Below are positions 17,290 to 27,176 of a DNA stretch of 64,000 nt, one piece after another. The notes below the pieces were generated by a model, which made no database searches, was not told where the DNA came from, and saw nothing but the letters and a program-made list of their open reading frames with translations. The first letter of the stretch is position 1. Each line of letters opens with the position of its first letter. Position numbers and translations under genes: made by a program. The DNA is from Streptococcus canis. GTDB lineage: Bacteria; Bacillota; Bacilli; Lactobacillales; Streptococcaceae. Where the stretch lies: contig NZ_LR134293.1 of the NCBI RefSeq assembly GCF_900636575.1, positions 1,737,501 through 1,801,500 on the forward strand, read 5' to 3'.

Positions 17290-18074
17290 GACATACTCCC
17301 ATCTGTATCTTTAGTCAAATGTTCCTCTTTAAAAGCTTTCACCGTCTGACCCAGATATTTTTTAAAGACCCTATCAAAATAGCGGTAGTCATAAATACCA
17401 ACGGCTTCTGCAATCTGATAAACCATTAAATCTGGTTCTTTTTGCATCAGTTGAATCGCTTGATTAATGCGGTACTGGTTAATGTAGTCGCTCAAGGTCA
17501 TCTGGAGGTGTTTCTTGATGTTTTGGTAGAGGTAACTCTCGCTATAGCCCAAATCGTGAGCCAGTTGGCTGGTCGTAATCTTCTCTTGAAAATGAGCATG
17601 TACCCAGTCCAACATGTCCTTCACAACGTCAGGAATCTGGTCATTGACTTTGGGAAGAGGAAGATAATGGGTAGTGGTATCGCCTTGCAAACGCGCCTCC
17701 TTTTGCTTTTCTATTTTGGCCATAACACTTTGGAGGCTTTTCCACAGAGCGGCTTTTTCGACAGGCTTTGCCAGAAATTCCAGAACCCCATAATGAATGG
17801 CTGACCTTGCATTTGGAAAATCGGCATAGCCAGATAGAATAATTTTGGCATAAAACTGCTCCTTGGTCGCTTCAAACATATCAAAAGCCGTCATAATCGG
17901 CATGTTAATATCCGTTAAGACAATATCAGGGTGACACTCTTTAATTAAAGCTGCTCCGGCTTGGCCATCTTTTGCCTCACCAACCACTAAAATATCCAGA
18001 GCCTTGTAATCAATGGCGTAGCGCAGCCATTTTCGAATAATATGTTCATCTTCAATAATCACTAATTTATACAT
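17286..18074 (-). CDS. Response regulator with AraC-type DNA-binding domain
   Basis: This 262-residue protein has a receiver domain at the N-terminus (IIEDEHIIRKWL, phospho-acceptor Asp in VLTDINMPIM near residue 56, conserved Lys in LAKPVEK). The C-terminus carries an AraC/XylS helix-turn-helix pair (ITTSQLAHDLGYSESYLYQ and VYQIAEAVGIYDYRYFDRVF). This YesN/HptR type pairs with LytS/YesM kinases. It starts 3 bases after the kinase stop and overlaps the binding-protein gene. Likely target: the adjacent mannose-family PTS operon (inference). Confidence 0.88.
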   Translation of the reverse strand: MYKLVIIEDEHIIRKWLRYAIDYKALDILVVGEAKDGQAGAALIKECHPDIVLTDINMPIMTAFDMFEATKEQFYAKIILSGYADFPNARSAIHYGVLEFLAKPVEKAALWKSLQSVMAKIEKQKEARLQGDTTTHYLPLPKVNDQIPDVVKDMLDWVHAHFQEKITTSQLAHDLGYSESYLYQNIKKHLQMTLSDYINQYRINQAIQLMQKEPDLMVYQIAEAVGIYDYRYFDRVFKKYLGQTVKAFKEEHLTKDTDGSMS

Positions 18075-18077
18075 GGA

Positions 18078-19727
18078 CTACTCCTTTACCTGATAACTAA
18101 CAGTAAACTGATTATCCCCTTGGGTAAACTCCAATAACACCGCTGAAAAATGATGTTTGAGCCGGCGATAAGAATTAATCAAACCGTGATGCGATTCTTC
18201 CTCTTCTAGTTTCTCTCGAATAGCTCCTTGGTTTTGAGGAGTAATTCCAGACCCATTATCACTCACCGAAAAGACAATTTGGTCAGCCTGTCGGTGACAA
18301 GAAATATGAATCGTGACATCGTGACGTTCTTTCAAGCCGTATTTGATAGCATTTTCAATCAAGGGCAGTAAAAATAATTTAGGTACTGATAAGGTTTCAA
18401 GATCTGGTTCAATCTGAATACTGTACTGCAATTCTTCAAACCGCACCTGATTAATCACCAAATAGGACTCAATGACATCTAAATCATCTTTGAGCAGGAC
18501 AGGTTTAGCGGAATCGGTTAGGCTATACCGTAATAATCTAGTCAGTTGAATCACGATTTTTTCTGTTAAAGTAGGGTCATAATGACTCGTGATTAAAATC
18601 GTTTCTAGCGTATTATAGAGAAAATGGGGATTAAACTGAGCCTCCAGCATGCGCTTTTCAAATACTAACTTTTGAGTTTCCAAGTCTAAAGTTTTGTCGT
18701 GCAGTTCCTGCAACCGCTCTACCATTTGGTTGATTTGATCGGACAAGTATTGGAATTCATCTTGACTGTCGAGGTCAATTCGGCTTTTTTCTTGACGGGA
18801 GATGGCAGTCATGTCTTTGACCATTTGGCTAATGGCTATCGAATTGTTAGCCGCAATGCGGTTGGCCAAGGCATTGGATTTGTGTTGTAAAATCACAAAA
18901 ATAATGACCGATGACATCAGGGAAAATAAAATAACCGAGGCGATGGGAATCAAGGGTCTATACATGTAAAGCCAAAGGCCACCCTGCAAAGAGACTTTTC
19001 TCACAATAAAGGCACGGTTGTCCTGAAAGACAAAATAATCTTGTAATAACTGACTAGTGACCTTGTCCAAGCTGGACCTTATAAAATCACGATTGGTAAA
19101 GGTAAACGTATTGTCTAACTGATCAGCAATCACCAAATCTGAAGTCAGGGTTTTCGTTGGATGAAGAAAATCTTTCCCATCCATGACCAAAAAAGCATAT
19201 CCCTTTAACTTAGCTTGACCTCTTAGTGGTTTAATCAACATCAGGTAGTGACCATCTTCATTATCCATCGCAATTTTAAAAAAAGCTTTTTTTCCCTTAG
19301 CTGTCGCTAAAACTTCTTGAATATAAACAGACTTACTAAAAAAATGGCCTAAATGGGGATTACTGGCAAATAAGAGGTCTTGTTTGGGAGAAAATATCAA
19401 GAGGTCTGATGAGGTTTGGCTATTGTGCCGAAGGTGGAAATAGTGTTTGCTCAAATCAGCAGTGCTAAGGCTGGCATTTAGAAAAGGCACAAGACTATTC
19501 TTCTCCAACTCCTCCAGTAAATCAGCTTGTTTGGTTATCAATTGATGGTAACGATTAGCACTAACAGTCACATCACGATAGAGACCTATTTGTTGAGGAG
19601 CTAATGAAAAGATGATAAAAAGACCAATCAAAATCACCGATAAGATGAGTGATTGGTAAGAAAAATGACGAGAAATGTCATTTTGTAATCGTTTTTTGAA
19701 GTTTTCTTCCACTTGATTACCTCTCAA
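18078..19727 (-). CDS. Sensor histidine kinase, YesM/LytS-like family
   Basis: The 549-residue protein has a membrane span near residues 25-45, a large extracytoplasmic sensing region (about 46-255), a second span near 258-280, a HAMP-like linker, the His_kinase motif FNPHFLYNTLETIL near residue 367 and an HATPase domain (ENAIKYGL; SDNGSGI). The start is TTG at 19727, supported by AAAGGAG six to seven bases upstream; a GTG five codons later is the alternative. It is the first gene of the kinase-regulator-binding-protein operon, and the PTS operon lies upstream of it on the same strand. Confidence 0.85.
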   Translation of the reverse strand: MRGNQVEENFKKRLQNDISRHFSYQSLILSVILIGLFIIFSLAPQQIGLYRDVTVSANRYHQLITKQADLLEELEKNSLVPFLNASLSTADLSKHYFHLRHNSQTSSDLLIFSPKQDLLFASNPHLGHFFSKSVYIQEVLATAKGKKAFFKIAMDNEDGHYLMLIKPLRGQAKLKGYAFLVMDGKDFLHPTKTLTSDLVIADQLDNTFTFTNRDFIRSSLDKVTSQLLQDYFVFQDNRAFIVRKVSLQGGLWLYMYRPLIPIASVILFSLMSSVIIFVILQHKSNALANRIAANNSIAISQMVKDMTAISRQEKSRIDLDSQDEFQYLSDQINQMVERLQELHDKTLDLETQKLVFEKRMLEAQFNPHFLYNTLETILITSHYDPTLTEKIVIQLTRLLRYSLTDSAKPVLLKDDLDVIESYLVINQVRFEELQYSIQIEPDLETLSVPKLFLLPLIENAIKYGLKERHDVTIHISCHRQADQIVFSVSDNGSGITPQNQGAIREKLEEEESHHGLINSYRRLKHHFSAVLLEFTQGDNQFTVSYQVKE

Positions 19728-19805
19728 TTTTGTCTCCTTTCATTATAACAAATTCCTATAAGCATCTCTTTTGTTTTTCAAAAGTTTACCTGTAACCCTC
19801 AAATG

Positions 19806-19842
19806 AAAAAAGATAAGCAAAACAAGAAGACTTGTCTTACTT
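19806..19842 (-). terminator. Terminator of the mannose-family PTS operon
   Basis: On the minus strand a 12-bp stem (AAGTAAGACAAG with CTTGTTTTGCTT, including G-T pairs) closes a 4-base loop and is followed by ATCTTTTTTC. It separates the PTS genes from the sensor kinase operon. Confidence 0.7.
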
Positions 19843-19863
19843 ACCTTTGTTGCTAGGAGATTA

Positions 19864-20691
19864 TTAGCAAATACCTAAAAGCCCAAGAATAATTCCAAGG
19901 AACATGATACCAAACATAATCCAGTTGATATTCACTTTCTTACGTAAAAGCCAGAAAGCCGCTAAAGTGACCATCAATGGCACAATACCAATAAATAATT
20001 GATCAAGGTAATCTTGAATGGAGGCTGCTTCCTTAGCGCCTTTAGCAGCAACGGTAAGAATGGTTTTGAACTTCACATTTGAGGCTGTCATTGACCCAAC
20101 CATCATCAACCCAAGCATGCTTGAGGTTTTAGTGACGATTTTAATGCCACCAGATTCGTAAAGTTTTTTGATAAAACCAGCACCCACAGAATAACCGCCG
20201 TAAAGGCTATAATAGTGAATCATAAAGGCAGGAATATTGTACAAGAGTAAGAAAACGACCGCCCCCATAGCTGAACCTGTACTTGCCAAAGAAATCCCAA
20301 TTCCTGCAGCAATAACACGAAGAATTCCCCAGAAGAAGGAATCTCCTACACCAGAAATTGGTCCCATTAAGGAAGCCTTTACCGCCGTGATGGCACTAGC
20401 ATCAAAGGTCGGATCTTCACTGTTTTTCTTTTCCATTGATGCCACAAGACCCATGATAAAGTTATTGATGTGCATGGTAGCATTGAACCATGTGGTATGT
20501 CTAACAAGTGCTTCTGCCTTGTCTTTATCTGTCTTGTAAAAATGATTGATAACAGGTAATAAGGTGTAAATCACACCAACAGCATGATACTGGGTAGCAC
20601 CTGTACGGCTGGCATTCATCGTCCATGAGCGCCAGAAGACTGAGCGCAACATTTTGCGTTCTTCTCTGGTCAAATTTTCTTGTGATGTCAT
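19864..20691 (-). CDS. PTS mannose/fructose/sorbose-family subunit IID
   Basis: The 275-residue membrane protein has the IID signature SVFWRSWTMNASRTGATQYH near the N-terminus, GPISGVGDSFFWG in the middle and a hydrophobic C-terminus. IID forms the sugar channel with IIC. It overlaps the IIC gene by 4 bases and is the last gene of the operon. The sequence family is mannose-type; the sugar is not decidable, with N-acetylgalactosamine and other hexosamines among the possibilities. Confidence 0.9.
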   Translation of the reverse strand: MTSQENLTREERKMLRSVFWRSWTMNASRTGATQYHAVGVIYTLLPVINHFYKTDKDKAEALVRHTTWFNATMHINNFIMGLVASMEKKNSEDPTFDASAITAVKASLMGPISGVGDSFFWGILRVIAAGIGISLASTGSAMGAVVFLLLYNIPAFMIHYYSLYGGYSVGAGFIKKLYESGGIKIVTKTSSMLGLMMVGSMTASNVKFKTILTVAAKGAKEAASIQDYLDQLFIGIVPLMVTLAAFWLLRKKVNINWIMFGIMFLGIILGLLGIC

Positions 20692-21497
20692 GCGAAGAAA
20701 TCCTCCTCTTCTGATTCTTTTGAGTCAAAGCTTGTTTGATTGCTAAATGCTCCTTTAGTAATGGTATCTAATTCCAAATCACGTTGGGAACTAATCACAC
20801 AAATAACAGCTCCAAGTGCAGCTACCGCTACAGCTGGCAATTTCAGATAAGCTGTCAACACAAAGCCCAGTAGGTAAAAGACAGCTAATTTGTTGGTCCA
20901 CAATAATTTCATCAGCATAGCAAAACCAACGGCTGGCAAGAGGCCACCTGCAGCGCTCAGTCCATTCATGAGGTTTTGTGGAATGTGATCCACAAAGGCA
21001 TTCACCGGACCGCTTCCAACCAAAATACCAATAAAGGAAATGGAGGCAATAATCAAGTAATAAATGATCCAAGTACCGTAGTGAAGCATCACTAGCTTCC
21101 CTTGATGATTAGCCGCAGCAGCTTTATCAACCATCGGAGCAAAAATATTCATAAAGACATTCTTCAAGAACATGACCACAAAGGCCGCTAACATTCCGAT
21201 TGGAACAGCTAGGGTCATGGCTGCCTTTTGGTCAATATGGGAAATAATGGTAAAAGTTGTCGCCATAGCGGTTGCTGTTACAGGCTCTGCTGCAATGACA
21301 CCACCGATATTAACATTTCCTAGGAAGAGAGCTTCTAGAGATGCTCCCATCAAAATCCCTACCTTTATGTCTCCCAATAGAAGACCAGTAACCAATCCAA
21401 CCACCAAAGGTCTTTCCATCATGCTTTGACCGGTTAAATAATTGCCCCCAAAACAAATCAATACAGCTAGTGCTGCCATTGTTGCTGGTACTAACAT
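20688..21497 (-). CDS. PTS mannose/fructose/sorbose-family subunit IIC
   Basis: The 269-residue integral membrane protein has the IIC signature MMERPLVVGLVTGLLLGDIK near residues 26-45 and GASLEALFLGNVNIGG after it, with about seven membrane segments. It takes the sugar through the membrane together with IID. It lies 15 bases after the IIB gene and overlaps IID by 4 bases. The charged C-terminal tail (EESEEEDFFA) ends within the IID start. Confidence 0.9.
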   Translation of the reverse strand: MLVPATMAALAVLICFGGNYLTGQSMMERPLVVGLVTGLLLGDIKVGILMGASLEALFLGNVNIGGVIAAEPVTATAMATTFTIISHIDQKAAMTLAVPIGMLAAFVVMFLKNVFMNIFAPMVDKAAAANHQGKLVMLHYGTWIIYYLIIASISFIGILVGSGPVNAFVDHIPQNLMNGLSAAGGLLPAVGFAMLMKLLWTNKLAVFYLLGFVLTAYLKLPAVAVAALGAVICVISSQRDLELDTITKGAFSNQTSFDSKESEEEDFFA

Positions 21498-21512
21498 ATT
21501 TTTTACCTCTCT

Positions 21513-22004
21513 TTATTTGACTAATTGGCTCAAATGAACCTTGGTATTAGATGGTAACACCTGATTAAACACATCAAGTTCAGGTAAACTGGCTAATTCT
21601 TTTGCGGCAGCCAATTCTTCTGGATTTAGCAAAAGACTTGGTGCCACCTTAACCTTGCTTGCCGGGTCTGATTTATCAAAGCGCCCCACATTAGCGACGT
21701 TAACAGCTTCTAAATCTGGCACTTCTTTAGCGATCGCACAGGCATCCTTGACAGAATTGACAATAACAAAAATCCGTTTGTCTTTGGCGCGTGGATCATT
21801 AAAGAGCTTAATAGATTCTTCAACTGAGCGAATCAATAACTTCATGCCGCTTGGTACTGCCATTTTTAAAGTCATTTGTGTGATTTCATTTTTAGCAGCC
21901 TCATCATTAGCCACCACCAAAAGAGGGGCATTCAACTCTTTGGTCCAGACAACGGCTACTTGACCATGAATCAAGCGATCATCAACACGAATTTGGGTAA
22001 TCAT
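21513..22004 (-). CDS. PTS mannose/fructose/sorbose-family subunit IIB
   Basis: This 163-residue cytoplasmic protein has the IIB active-site motif RVDDRLIHGQV with phospho-His near residue 14. It receives phosphate from IIA and passes it to the sugar during uptake. It sits between the IIA and IIC genes, 18 bases after IIA, with a TAGGAGGAAG-type ribosome binding site. Confidence 0.92.
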   Translation of the reverse strand: MITQIRVDDRLIHGQVAVVWTKELNAPLLVVANDEAAKNEITQMTLKMAVPSGMKLLIRSVEESIKLFNDPRAKDKRIFVIVNSVKDACAIAKEVPDLEAVNVANVGRFDKSDPASKVKVAPSLLLNPEELAAAKELASLPELDVFNQVLPSNTKVHLSQLVK

Positions 22005-22022
22005 TTTTCTTCCTCCTAGATA

Positions 22023-22448
22023 TTAATCAAAAAAGTCATCTTCTGAATCTGTGGCTGGACTGAGGTCAACCAACTGTACTTGCGACTCGTTGATAACGGT
22101 TACAATTTGGTCTTTAGTAAGTGCCTCATCAGGGTTTAAAAACACAAGTGATAACAAGGTTGCGAGATTACTATTTGTGATTAAAAAGATATTATCTTTA
22201 CCACTAGCCATTACAGCTGTTACCATTTTCTGATTCACACTGCCACCTAATAAGTCGGTAAAAATCAGTCCCTGTTCATCTGCTGCCACCCCAGCGACAA
22301 AGTCGTCAATCTGGCTAGTATAGTCACTATCATCAACATAAGCATCAATGATTTCAAGTGCCTGTCCCATACCTGCTAAAATGTCAATGGAACTCTGCAG
22401 ACCACTGGCTAGCTTGCCATGGCTACCAATGAGAAATTTCCGTTTCAT
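22023..22448 (-). CDS. PTS mannose-family subunit IIA
   Basis: The 141-residue protein begins FLIGSHGKLASGL, with the phospho-acceptor His near residue 10, and has the IIA(man) fold markers TDLLGGS near residue 65. It takes phosphate from HPr. IIA is separate from IIB here, unlike the fused ManX of the main glucose/mannose PTS, so this is a secondary sugar system. First gene of the IIA-IIB-IIC-IID operon. Confidence 0.9.
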   Translation of the reverse strand: MKRKFLIGSHGKLASGLQSSIDILAGMGQALEIIDAYVDDSDYTSQIDDFVAGVAADEQGLIFTDLLGGSVNQKMVTAVMASGKDNIFLITNSNLATLLSLVFLNPDEALTKDQIVTVINESQVQLVDLSPATDSEDDFFD

Positions 22449-22551
22449 TCCTATCCTCCTCCTTTAACAAAAATCACGGTTTAGGTGAAGATTGCTGATC
22501 TCAACCAATTAGTTTTATCGAATTGGTCTAACGATAGCTTTATTCTACCAA

Positions 22552-22567
22552 ATGAAAACGTTTTTAA
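22552..22567 (-). promoter_or_regulatory. CcpA-type cre site in the PTS promoter
   Basis: On the minus strand TTAAAAACGTTTTCAT matches the catabolite-responsive element pattern. It lies about 105 bases upstream of the IIA start, next to a possible -10 box TAGAAT (22542-22547), so CcpA binding would block the promoter. The operon is therefore probably glucose-repressed as well as controlled by the two-component system. Confidence 0.55.
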
Positions 22568-22621
22568 AATGCACTATTCTCTTTAAAATGTAGATAATTC
22601 TACACAAAATGGTAAAAATGA

Positions 22622-22652
22622 CAAAAAAGAAACCAGTCAAACTGATTTCTTT
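22622..22652 (-). terminator. Terminator after the YeiH-type transporter
   Basis: On the minus strand AAAGAAATCAG and CTGGTTTCTTT form an 11-bp stem followed by TTT, just past the stop codon. Confidence 0.75.
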
Positions 22653-22659
22653 TGATCAT

Positions 22660-23679
22660 TTACCACATGCCTAAACACAGCTGCATGCTAAGACTAATAA
22701 TGGTGATAGCCACCCAGCAAATAGCTCCTAAAAGGATAGCCTGACCACCCGTTTTGATTAATTTAACCACATCCGTATTTAAACCAATCGCTGCCATGGC
22801 CATGACAATAAAGAATTTGGATAATTCTTTGAGGTAATGGAAAATGTCAGCCGAAACCCCAAAACTGGTCAGCAGCGTTGTGATGAGAGAAGCTAATAAA
22901 AAGAAAAGGATAAAACTAGGGAAAGACTTTCTAAGGCTAAAGCCTTCTTCCGTGACGGCTTCGTGTTCTTGTTTAGCTCGGTAAAGAGATAACCCCAAAG
23001 TAATTGGAATAATAGCCAAAGTCCGTGTCAACTTGACAATGGTTGCCCCGTCTAGTGTATTGGAATGATGAATGGCATCCCAGGCTGTTGCTGTCGCGGT
23101 TACCGAAGAAGTATCATTGACCGCTGTACCAGCAAAAATAGCAAAACCTTCATTGGATAAGCCTAGTAATTGCCCTAAACTTGGAAATAGCAAGGCTGCT
23201 AAAATATTAAAGAGAAAAATAACAGAGATGGCTTTTGCAATCTCATCATCTTTGGCCTTGATAACAGGTGCTGTCGCTGCAATAGCAGACCCCCCACAAA
23301 TGGAAGAACCAACGCCAACCAAGGTAGCTGTATTGACATCTAAGCGCAGCCATTTCTGTAAACCGTAAGCCACCAAAAGAGCTGTCGCAATAGTTGACAT
23401 AATAATGGGTAAGGACTGCATGCCCACTGCCACGACCTGAGTTAGGTTTAAGCCAAAACCAAGCAAGACCACTGCCATCTGCAAAATGTACTTGGAGGTG
23501 AAAGTAATCCCCTCTTTAGTCTTGTCTCGGTTTCGATAAAACAAGGCCAGCAACATTCCTAAAAGAATAGCAAAAACAGGAGCTCCAATAATGGGAAATA
23601 AGTGTCCTAGGTACCAGGCCAAAAGGGCTAAAAGTAAGCAAAGTAAAAGGCCTGGAAGTTTTTTTAAATTGGTTGACAT
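22660..23679 (-). CDS. YeiH/UPF0324-family putative sulfate/anion exporter
   Basis: This 339-residue protein has about ten membrane segments and the family blocks [34 protein letters not shown] and [23 protein letters not shown]0324 proteins are membrane transporters suggested to export sulfate or related ions; direct evidence is sparse. I start at ATG 23679, which follows AAAAGGAGGTTAAT directly; an in-frame ATG six codons upstream lacks such a site. It is a single-gene unit. Confidence 0.8.
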   Translation of the reverse strand: MSTNLKKLPGLLLCLLLALLAWYLGHLFPIIGAPVFAILLGMLLALFYRNRDKTKEGITFTSKYILQMAVVLLGFGLNLTQVVAVGMQSLPIIMSTIATALLVAYGLQKWLRLDVNTATLVGVGSSICGGSAIAATAPVIKAKDDEIAKAISVIFLFNILAALLFPSLGQLLGLSNEGFAIFAGTAVNDTSSVTATATAWDAIHHSNTLDGATIVKLTRTLAIIPITLGLSLYRAKQEHEAVTEEGFSLRKSFPSFILFFLLASLITTLLTSFGVSADIFHYLKELSKFFIVMAMAAIGLNTDVVKLIKTGGQAILLGAICWVAITIISLSMQLCLGMW

Positions 23680-23812
23680 ATTAACCTCCTTTTCCATTAT
23701 TTATTATAGACCTTTTAAAGACGCTTGTAAAACTGGATTTTAAAGATGGTTCCTCCAGTTCTCCCTTATTAGCAATGACTTCCCGACTATCTTCAGTCAT
23801 TTTAAAAACCTG

Positions 23813-24250
23813 TTAATTCTCATCAAACAATGTGAGCCATTGGGCATAGCCTTCTTTGTCCATCTGGTCATAAGGAATGAATTTAAGGGCTGCTGAATTG
23901 ATACAGTAACGTAGGCCTCCAGCTTCTTGAGGGCCGTCACTAAAGACATGCCCCAAATGCGATCCCGCTTCTCGACTTTTGACTTCAACCCGTCTCATCC
24001 CATAAGAAGAGTCATCGTGGTTTGTCACCATACGGTTGTCAATAGGTTTTGAAAAGGCAGGCCAACCACAGCCCGAATTAAATTTATCCAGTGATGAAAA
24101 CAAGACCTCGCCACTGACAATATCGACATAAATGCCTTTCTCAAAAAAGTCATCATATTTTCCTGTAAAAGGACGTTCTGTCGCCGCATGTTGGGTCACC
24201 TCATAAGAAAGGTCACCAATCCGTTTTTTCAAATCATCTTTTGTCTCCAT
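23813..24250 (-). CDS. msrB: Peptide-methionine (R)-S-oxide reductase MsrB
   Basis: The 145-residue enzyme carries [11 protein letters not shown], the [11 protein letters not shown] block and the catalytic Cys in [13 protein letters not shown]. It reduces methionine-R-sulfoxide using thioredoxin. The CxxC pairs that bind zinc in many MsrB proteins are replaced ([11 protein letters not shown]), so this is the zinc-free form seen in streptococcal MsrAB. Here it is a stand-alone gene. Its ATG at 24250 is preceded by AAAGGAG. Confidence 0.9.
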   Translation of the reverse strand: METKDDLKKRIGDLSYEVTQHAATERPFTGKYDDFFEKGIYVDIVSGEVLFSSLDKFNSGCGWPAFSKPIDNRMVTNHDDSSYGMRRVEVKSREAGSHLGHVFSDGPQEAGGLRYCINSAALKFIPYDQMDKEGYAQWLTLFDEN

Positions 24251-24384
24251 GACAAACTCCTTTCAGGTGTGTTAATGCTTTCATTCTACCAAAAAAACGA
24301 CAATCTTTTGAACCATTTGTTTAGAATGTGTCATACAATGCTCTGACTGACAACCTATCTTGCCTGGCACAGCCACAATTGACC

Positions 24385-24410
24385 AAAAAAGCCAGATAAA
24401 CCATCTGACT
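24385..24410 (-). terminator. Terminator after lepA
   Basis: On the minus strand AGTCAGAT and ATCTGGCT form an 8-bp stem followed by a T-run, 15 bases past the lepA stop. Confidence 0.75.
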
Positions 24411-24424
24411 TTTTCCAAAAATCA

Positions 24425-26257
24425 TTATTTTTTGGCATCGTCATCCATTGAGAGAACACTCAAGAAAGCTTCTTGAGGGACTTCTACCGAACCAATCGAT
24501 TTCATGCGTTTTTTACCAGCTTTTTGTTTTTCGAGCAATTTACGCTTACGAGACACGTCACCACCGTAGCACTTAGCCAAAACGTTTTTACGCAGGGCCT
24601 TAATATCTGAACGAGCAACAATTTTTTGACCGATAGCTGCTTGAATAGGCACTTCAAATTGCTGACGTGGAATAATTTTTTTCAATTTCTCAACAATAAT
24701 TTTCCCGCGTTCATAAGCGAATTCTTTATGGACAATAAAGCTGAGCGCATCAACTTTATCCCCATTCAGAAGAATATCCATTTTGACCAGTTGTGACTTG
24801 CGGTATTCTGAAATTTCATAATCAAAGCTAGCATAGCCCCGTGTAGATGATTTCAATTTATCAAAGAAATCAAACACAATTTCAGCCAGCGGAATTTGGT
24901 AAATCACATTGACACGGTTATCATCAATGTAATCCATCGTCACAAAATCACCACGCTTGCGCTGCGATAATTCCATAACAGCCCCAACGAACTCTTGTGG
25001 CACCATGATTTGCGCTTTAACATAAGGTTCTTCAATAGAAGCTACCCGCGTTGGATTAGGAAATTCTGAGGGATTAGACACTTCAATCATGTCCCCATCA
25101 GTTGTGTGAACGTGATACACCACGGACGGTGCCGTCATGATTAAATCAATGTTAAACTCACGCTCCAAACGTTCTTGAATCACGTCCATATGAAGCAAGC
25201 CCAAGAAACCACACCGGAAACCAAAGCCAAGTGCCTGTGACGTTTCTGGTTCAAACTGTAAACTGGCATCATTAAGCTGTAATTTTTCAAGCGCTTCACG
25301 CAAGTCATTGTATTTATTTGATTCGATCGGATAAATCCCTGCAAAGACCATTGGATTCATTTGTTTGTAGCCATGCAAGGCTTCCTTAGCGGGGTTATTA
25401 GCTAAAGTCACCGTATCACCCACACGAGTATCCGCTACCGTTTTAATGGAGGCCGCAACATAACCAACATCTCCCGTTGCAAGGAAATCTCGTCCAACTG
25501 CCTTAGGGGTGAAAATGCCAACCTCTGTGACATCAAAGGTTTTTCCATTAGACATCATTTGGATTTTATCACCAGGCTTAACAATACCATTCACAATCCG
25601 CACTTGTAGGATAACTCCTCGGTAAGCATCGTAAACAGAGTCAAAAATCAAGGCTTGCAAAGGCGCATCCACATCACCAGTAGGGGCAGGAACCTTTTCA
25701 ACAATTTGCTCAAGAATCTCTTCGATCCCAATACCAGCCTTGGCCGATGCCAGAACAGCCTCAGAAGCATCAAGCCCAATCACATCTTCCACTTCATGGC
25801 GAACCCGTTCAGGATCAGCAGCAGGCAAGTCAATTTTATTGATAACAGGTAAAATTTCCAAATCATTGTCGAGGGCTAGGTAAACATTGGCCAATGTCTG
25901 CGCTTCAATTCCCTGCGCCGCATCAACCACCAGAATCGCTCCCTCGCAAGCTGCCAACGAACGAGATACCTCATAAGTAAAGTCCACATGTCCAGGGGTG
26001 TCAATAAGATGGAAAATGTAAGTTTGCCCATCCTTAGCTGTATAGTTAAGCTCAATGGCGTTTAACTTGATGGTAATCCCACGCTCGCGCTCCAAATCCA
26101 TAGAGTCCAATAACTGGGCCTGCATTTCACGAGAGGAAACAGTTTCTGTCTTTTCCAAAATGCGATCAGCGAGAGTAGATTTGCCATGGTCAATATGTGC
26201 AATAATGGAGAAATTACGAATCTTCTCCTGACGTTTCTTTAAATCTTGACTGTTCAT
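24425..26257 (-). CDS. lepA: Elongation factor 4 (LepA)
   Basis: This 610-residue translational GTPase has G1 [10 protein letters not shown]3 DTPGHVDF, G4 NKIDLPAA near the N-terminus, EF-G-like domains in the middle and the LepA-specific C-terminal domain ([20 protein letters not shown]). It acts on stalled or misplaced ribosomes. Length and motifs are normal. It follows ndk on the same strand by about 70 bases. Confidence 0.97.
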   Translation of the reverse strand: MNSQDLKKRQEKIRNFSIIAHIDHGKSTLADRILEKTETVSSREMQAQLLDSMDLERERGITIKLNAIELNYTAKDGQTYIFHLIDTPGHVDFTYEVSRSLAACEGAILVVDAAQGIEAQTLANVYLALDNDLEILPVINKIDLPAADPERVRHEVEDVIGLDASEAVLASAKAGIGIEEILEQIVEKVPAPTGDVDAPLQALIFDSVYDAYRGVILQVRIVNGIVKPGDKIQMMSNGKTFDVTEVGIFTPKAVGRDFLATGDVGYVAASIKTVADTRVGDTVTLANNPAKEALHGYKQMNPMVFAGIYPIESNKYNDLREALEKLQLNDASLQFEPETSQALGFGFRCGFLGLLHMDVIQERLEREFNIDLIMTAPSVVYHVHTTDGDMIEVSNPSEFPNPTRVASIEEPYVKAQIMVPQEFVGAVMELSQRKRGDFVTMDYIDDNRVNVIYQIPLAEIVFDFFDKLKSSTRGYASFDYEISEYRKSQLVKMDILLNGDKVDALSFIVHKEFAYERGKIIVEKLKKIIPRQQFEVPIQAAIGQKIVARSDIKALRKNVLAKCYGGDVSRKRKLLEKQKAGKKRMKSIGSVEVPQEAFLSVLSMDDDAKK

Positions 26258-26326
26258 TCTATTTTCCTATACATTTAGTCTTTCCCTCTATTATAGCAAA
26301 AAAGACAAGCCTTTGCCTATCTTTTC

Positions 26327-26785
26327 TTACTGATTATCTTGTGAAAGACTAGCAGAGCTCTCAAATTTATCTTGGTTAAACCAAAGGGCAATCTCACGCT
26401 TAGCAGAATCTAGAGAATCAGACCCATGAACCACGTTAAAAATGCCACCATCATCACCAGGAGCCTGAGCAAAATCACCTCGAATAGTGCCAGGAAGAGC
26501 ATCTTTGGGATTAGTTACCCCCATCATGGTTCGCCAAGACGAAACCACCCGATTCCCAGAAAGTACCCCAATTAAAACAGGGCCACTGGTCATGTAAGCT
26601 TCCAACTCAGGATAAAATGGCTTCGCAACCAAGGCCTCATAATGCTTAACCAAGAGTTCCGAGCTAGCTTGCCGCAACTCCAAGCGTTCAAATGTAAACC
26701 CTCGCCGCTCAATACGTCGCAAAATCTCCCCAACTAACCCTCGTTTCACCCCATCAGGCTTAATCATAAAAAATGTTTGTTCCAT
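26327..26785 (-). CDS. ndk: Nucleoside-diphosphate kinase
   Basis: The 152-residue enzyme has the N-terminal [10 protein letters not shown] block and the phospho-His motif NVVHGSDS. It transfers phosphate from ATP to nucleoside diphosphates. I start at ATG 26785 ([12 protein letters not shown]), where the family begins; the frame is open further upstream to 26830 but those codons are unlike NDKs. The C-terminus is a few residues longer than usual. Its start lies 88 bases from the leader-distal end of the CRISPR array. Confidence 0.92.
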   Translation of the reverse strand: MEQTFFMIKPDGVKRGLVGEILRRIERRGFTFERLELRQASSELLVKHYEALVAKPFYPELEAYMTSGPVLIGVLSGNRVVSSWRTMMGVTNPKDALPGTIRGDFAQAPGDDGGIFNVVHGSDSLDSAKREIALWFNQDKFESSASLSQDNQ

Positions 26786-26873
26786 CGCTCCACTCTCTTT
26801 CTCCTTTTGACTATTATAACATGAAAACATTTTAATAGAAAGAAGCGAAGATCAACAACAAGCGGTATTATCT

Positions 26874-27108
26874 GTTTTGGGACCATTCAAAACAACATAG
26901 CTCTAAAACTCTATCTGATGAGCGTAAACTTTGAGTGTGAGTTTTGGGACCATTCAAAACAACATAGCTCTAAAACGGATAGCCTTCAGGTCGGTGGCCC
27001 CGCTCGGTTTTGGGACCATTCAAAACAACATAGCTCTAAAACGAATGATCTTACCATTGAAAAAAATATTGAGTTTTGGGACCATTCAAAACAACATAGC
27101 TCTAAAAC
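26874..27108 (-). CRISPR. Type II-A CRISPR array, leader-distal half (4 repeats)
   Basis: Four identical 36-bp repeats lie at 26874-26909, 26941-26976, 27007-27042 and 27073-27108. Spacers are 31, 30 and 30 bases. In crRNA orientation (minus strand) the repeat starts GTTTTAGAGCTATGTTG and ends GAATGGTCCCAAAAC, the Cas9-associated repeat of the pyogenes group with a T in place of the usual C at position 15. The terminal repeat shows no decay, although leader-distal repeats often do. The right side is broken by an IS3-family element. Short frames reading WDHSKQHSSK are translations of the repeat and are not genes. Confidence 0.98.
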
Positions 27109-27176
27109 TTCGGAAGTACAAAGGTAAATTGTGAAAAGGCAACACTTTTCTGTACAGATTTTATAAAGTGCTTTTT

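Noticed and set aside
26918..27127. Open frames that translate the CRISPR repeat (WDHSKQHSSK), also at 28551-28848
   Set aside because: They arise because repeat plus spacer is 66 bases, a multiple of three; there is no start signal and the peptide is only the repeat read in frame.
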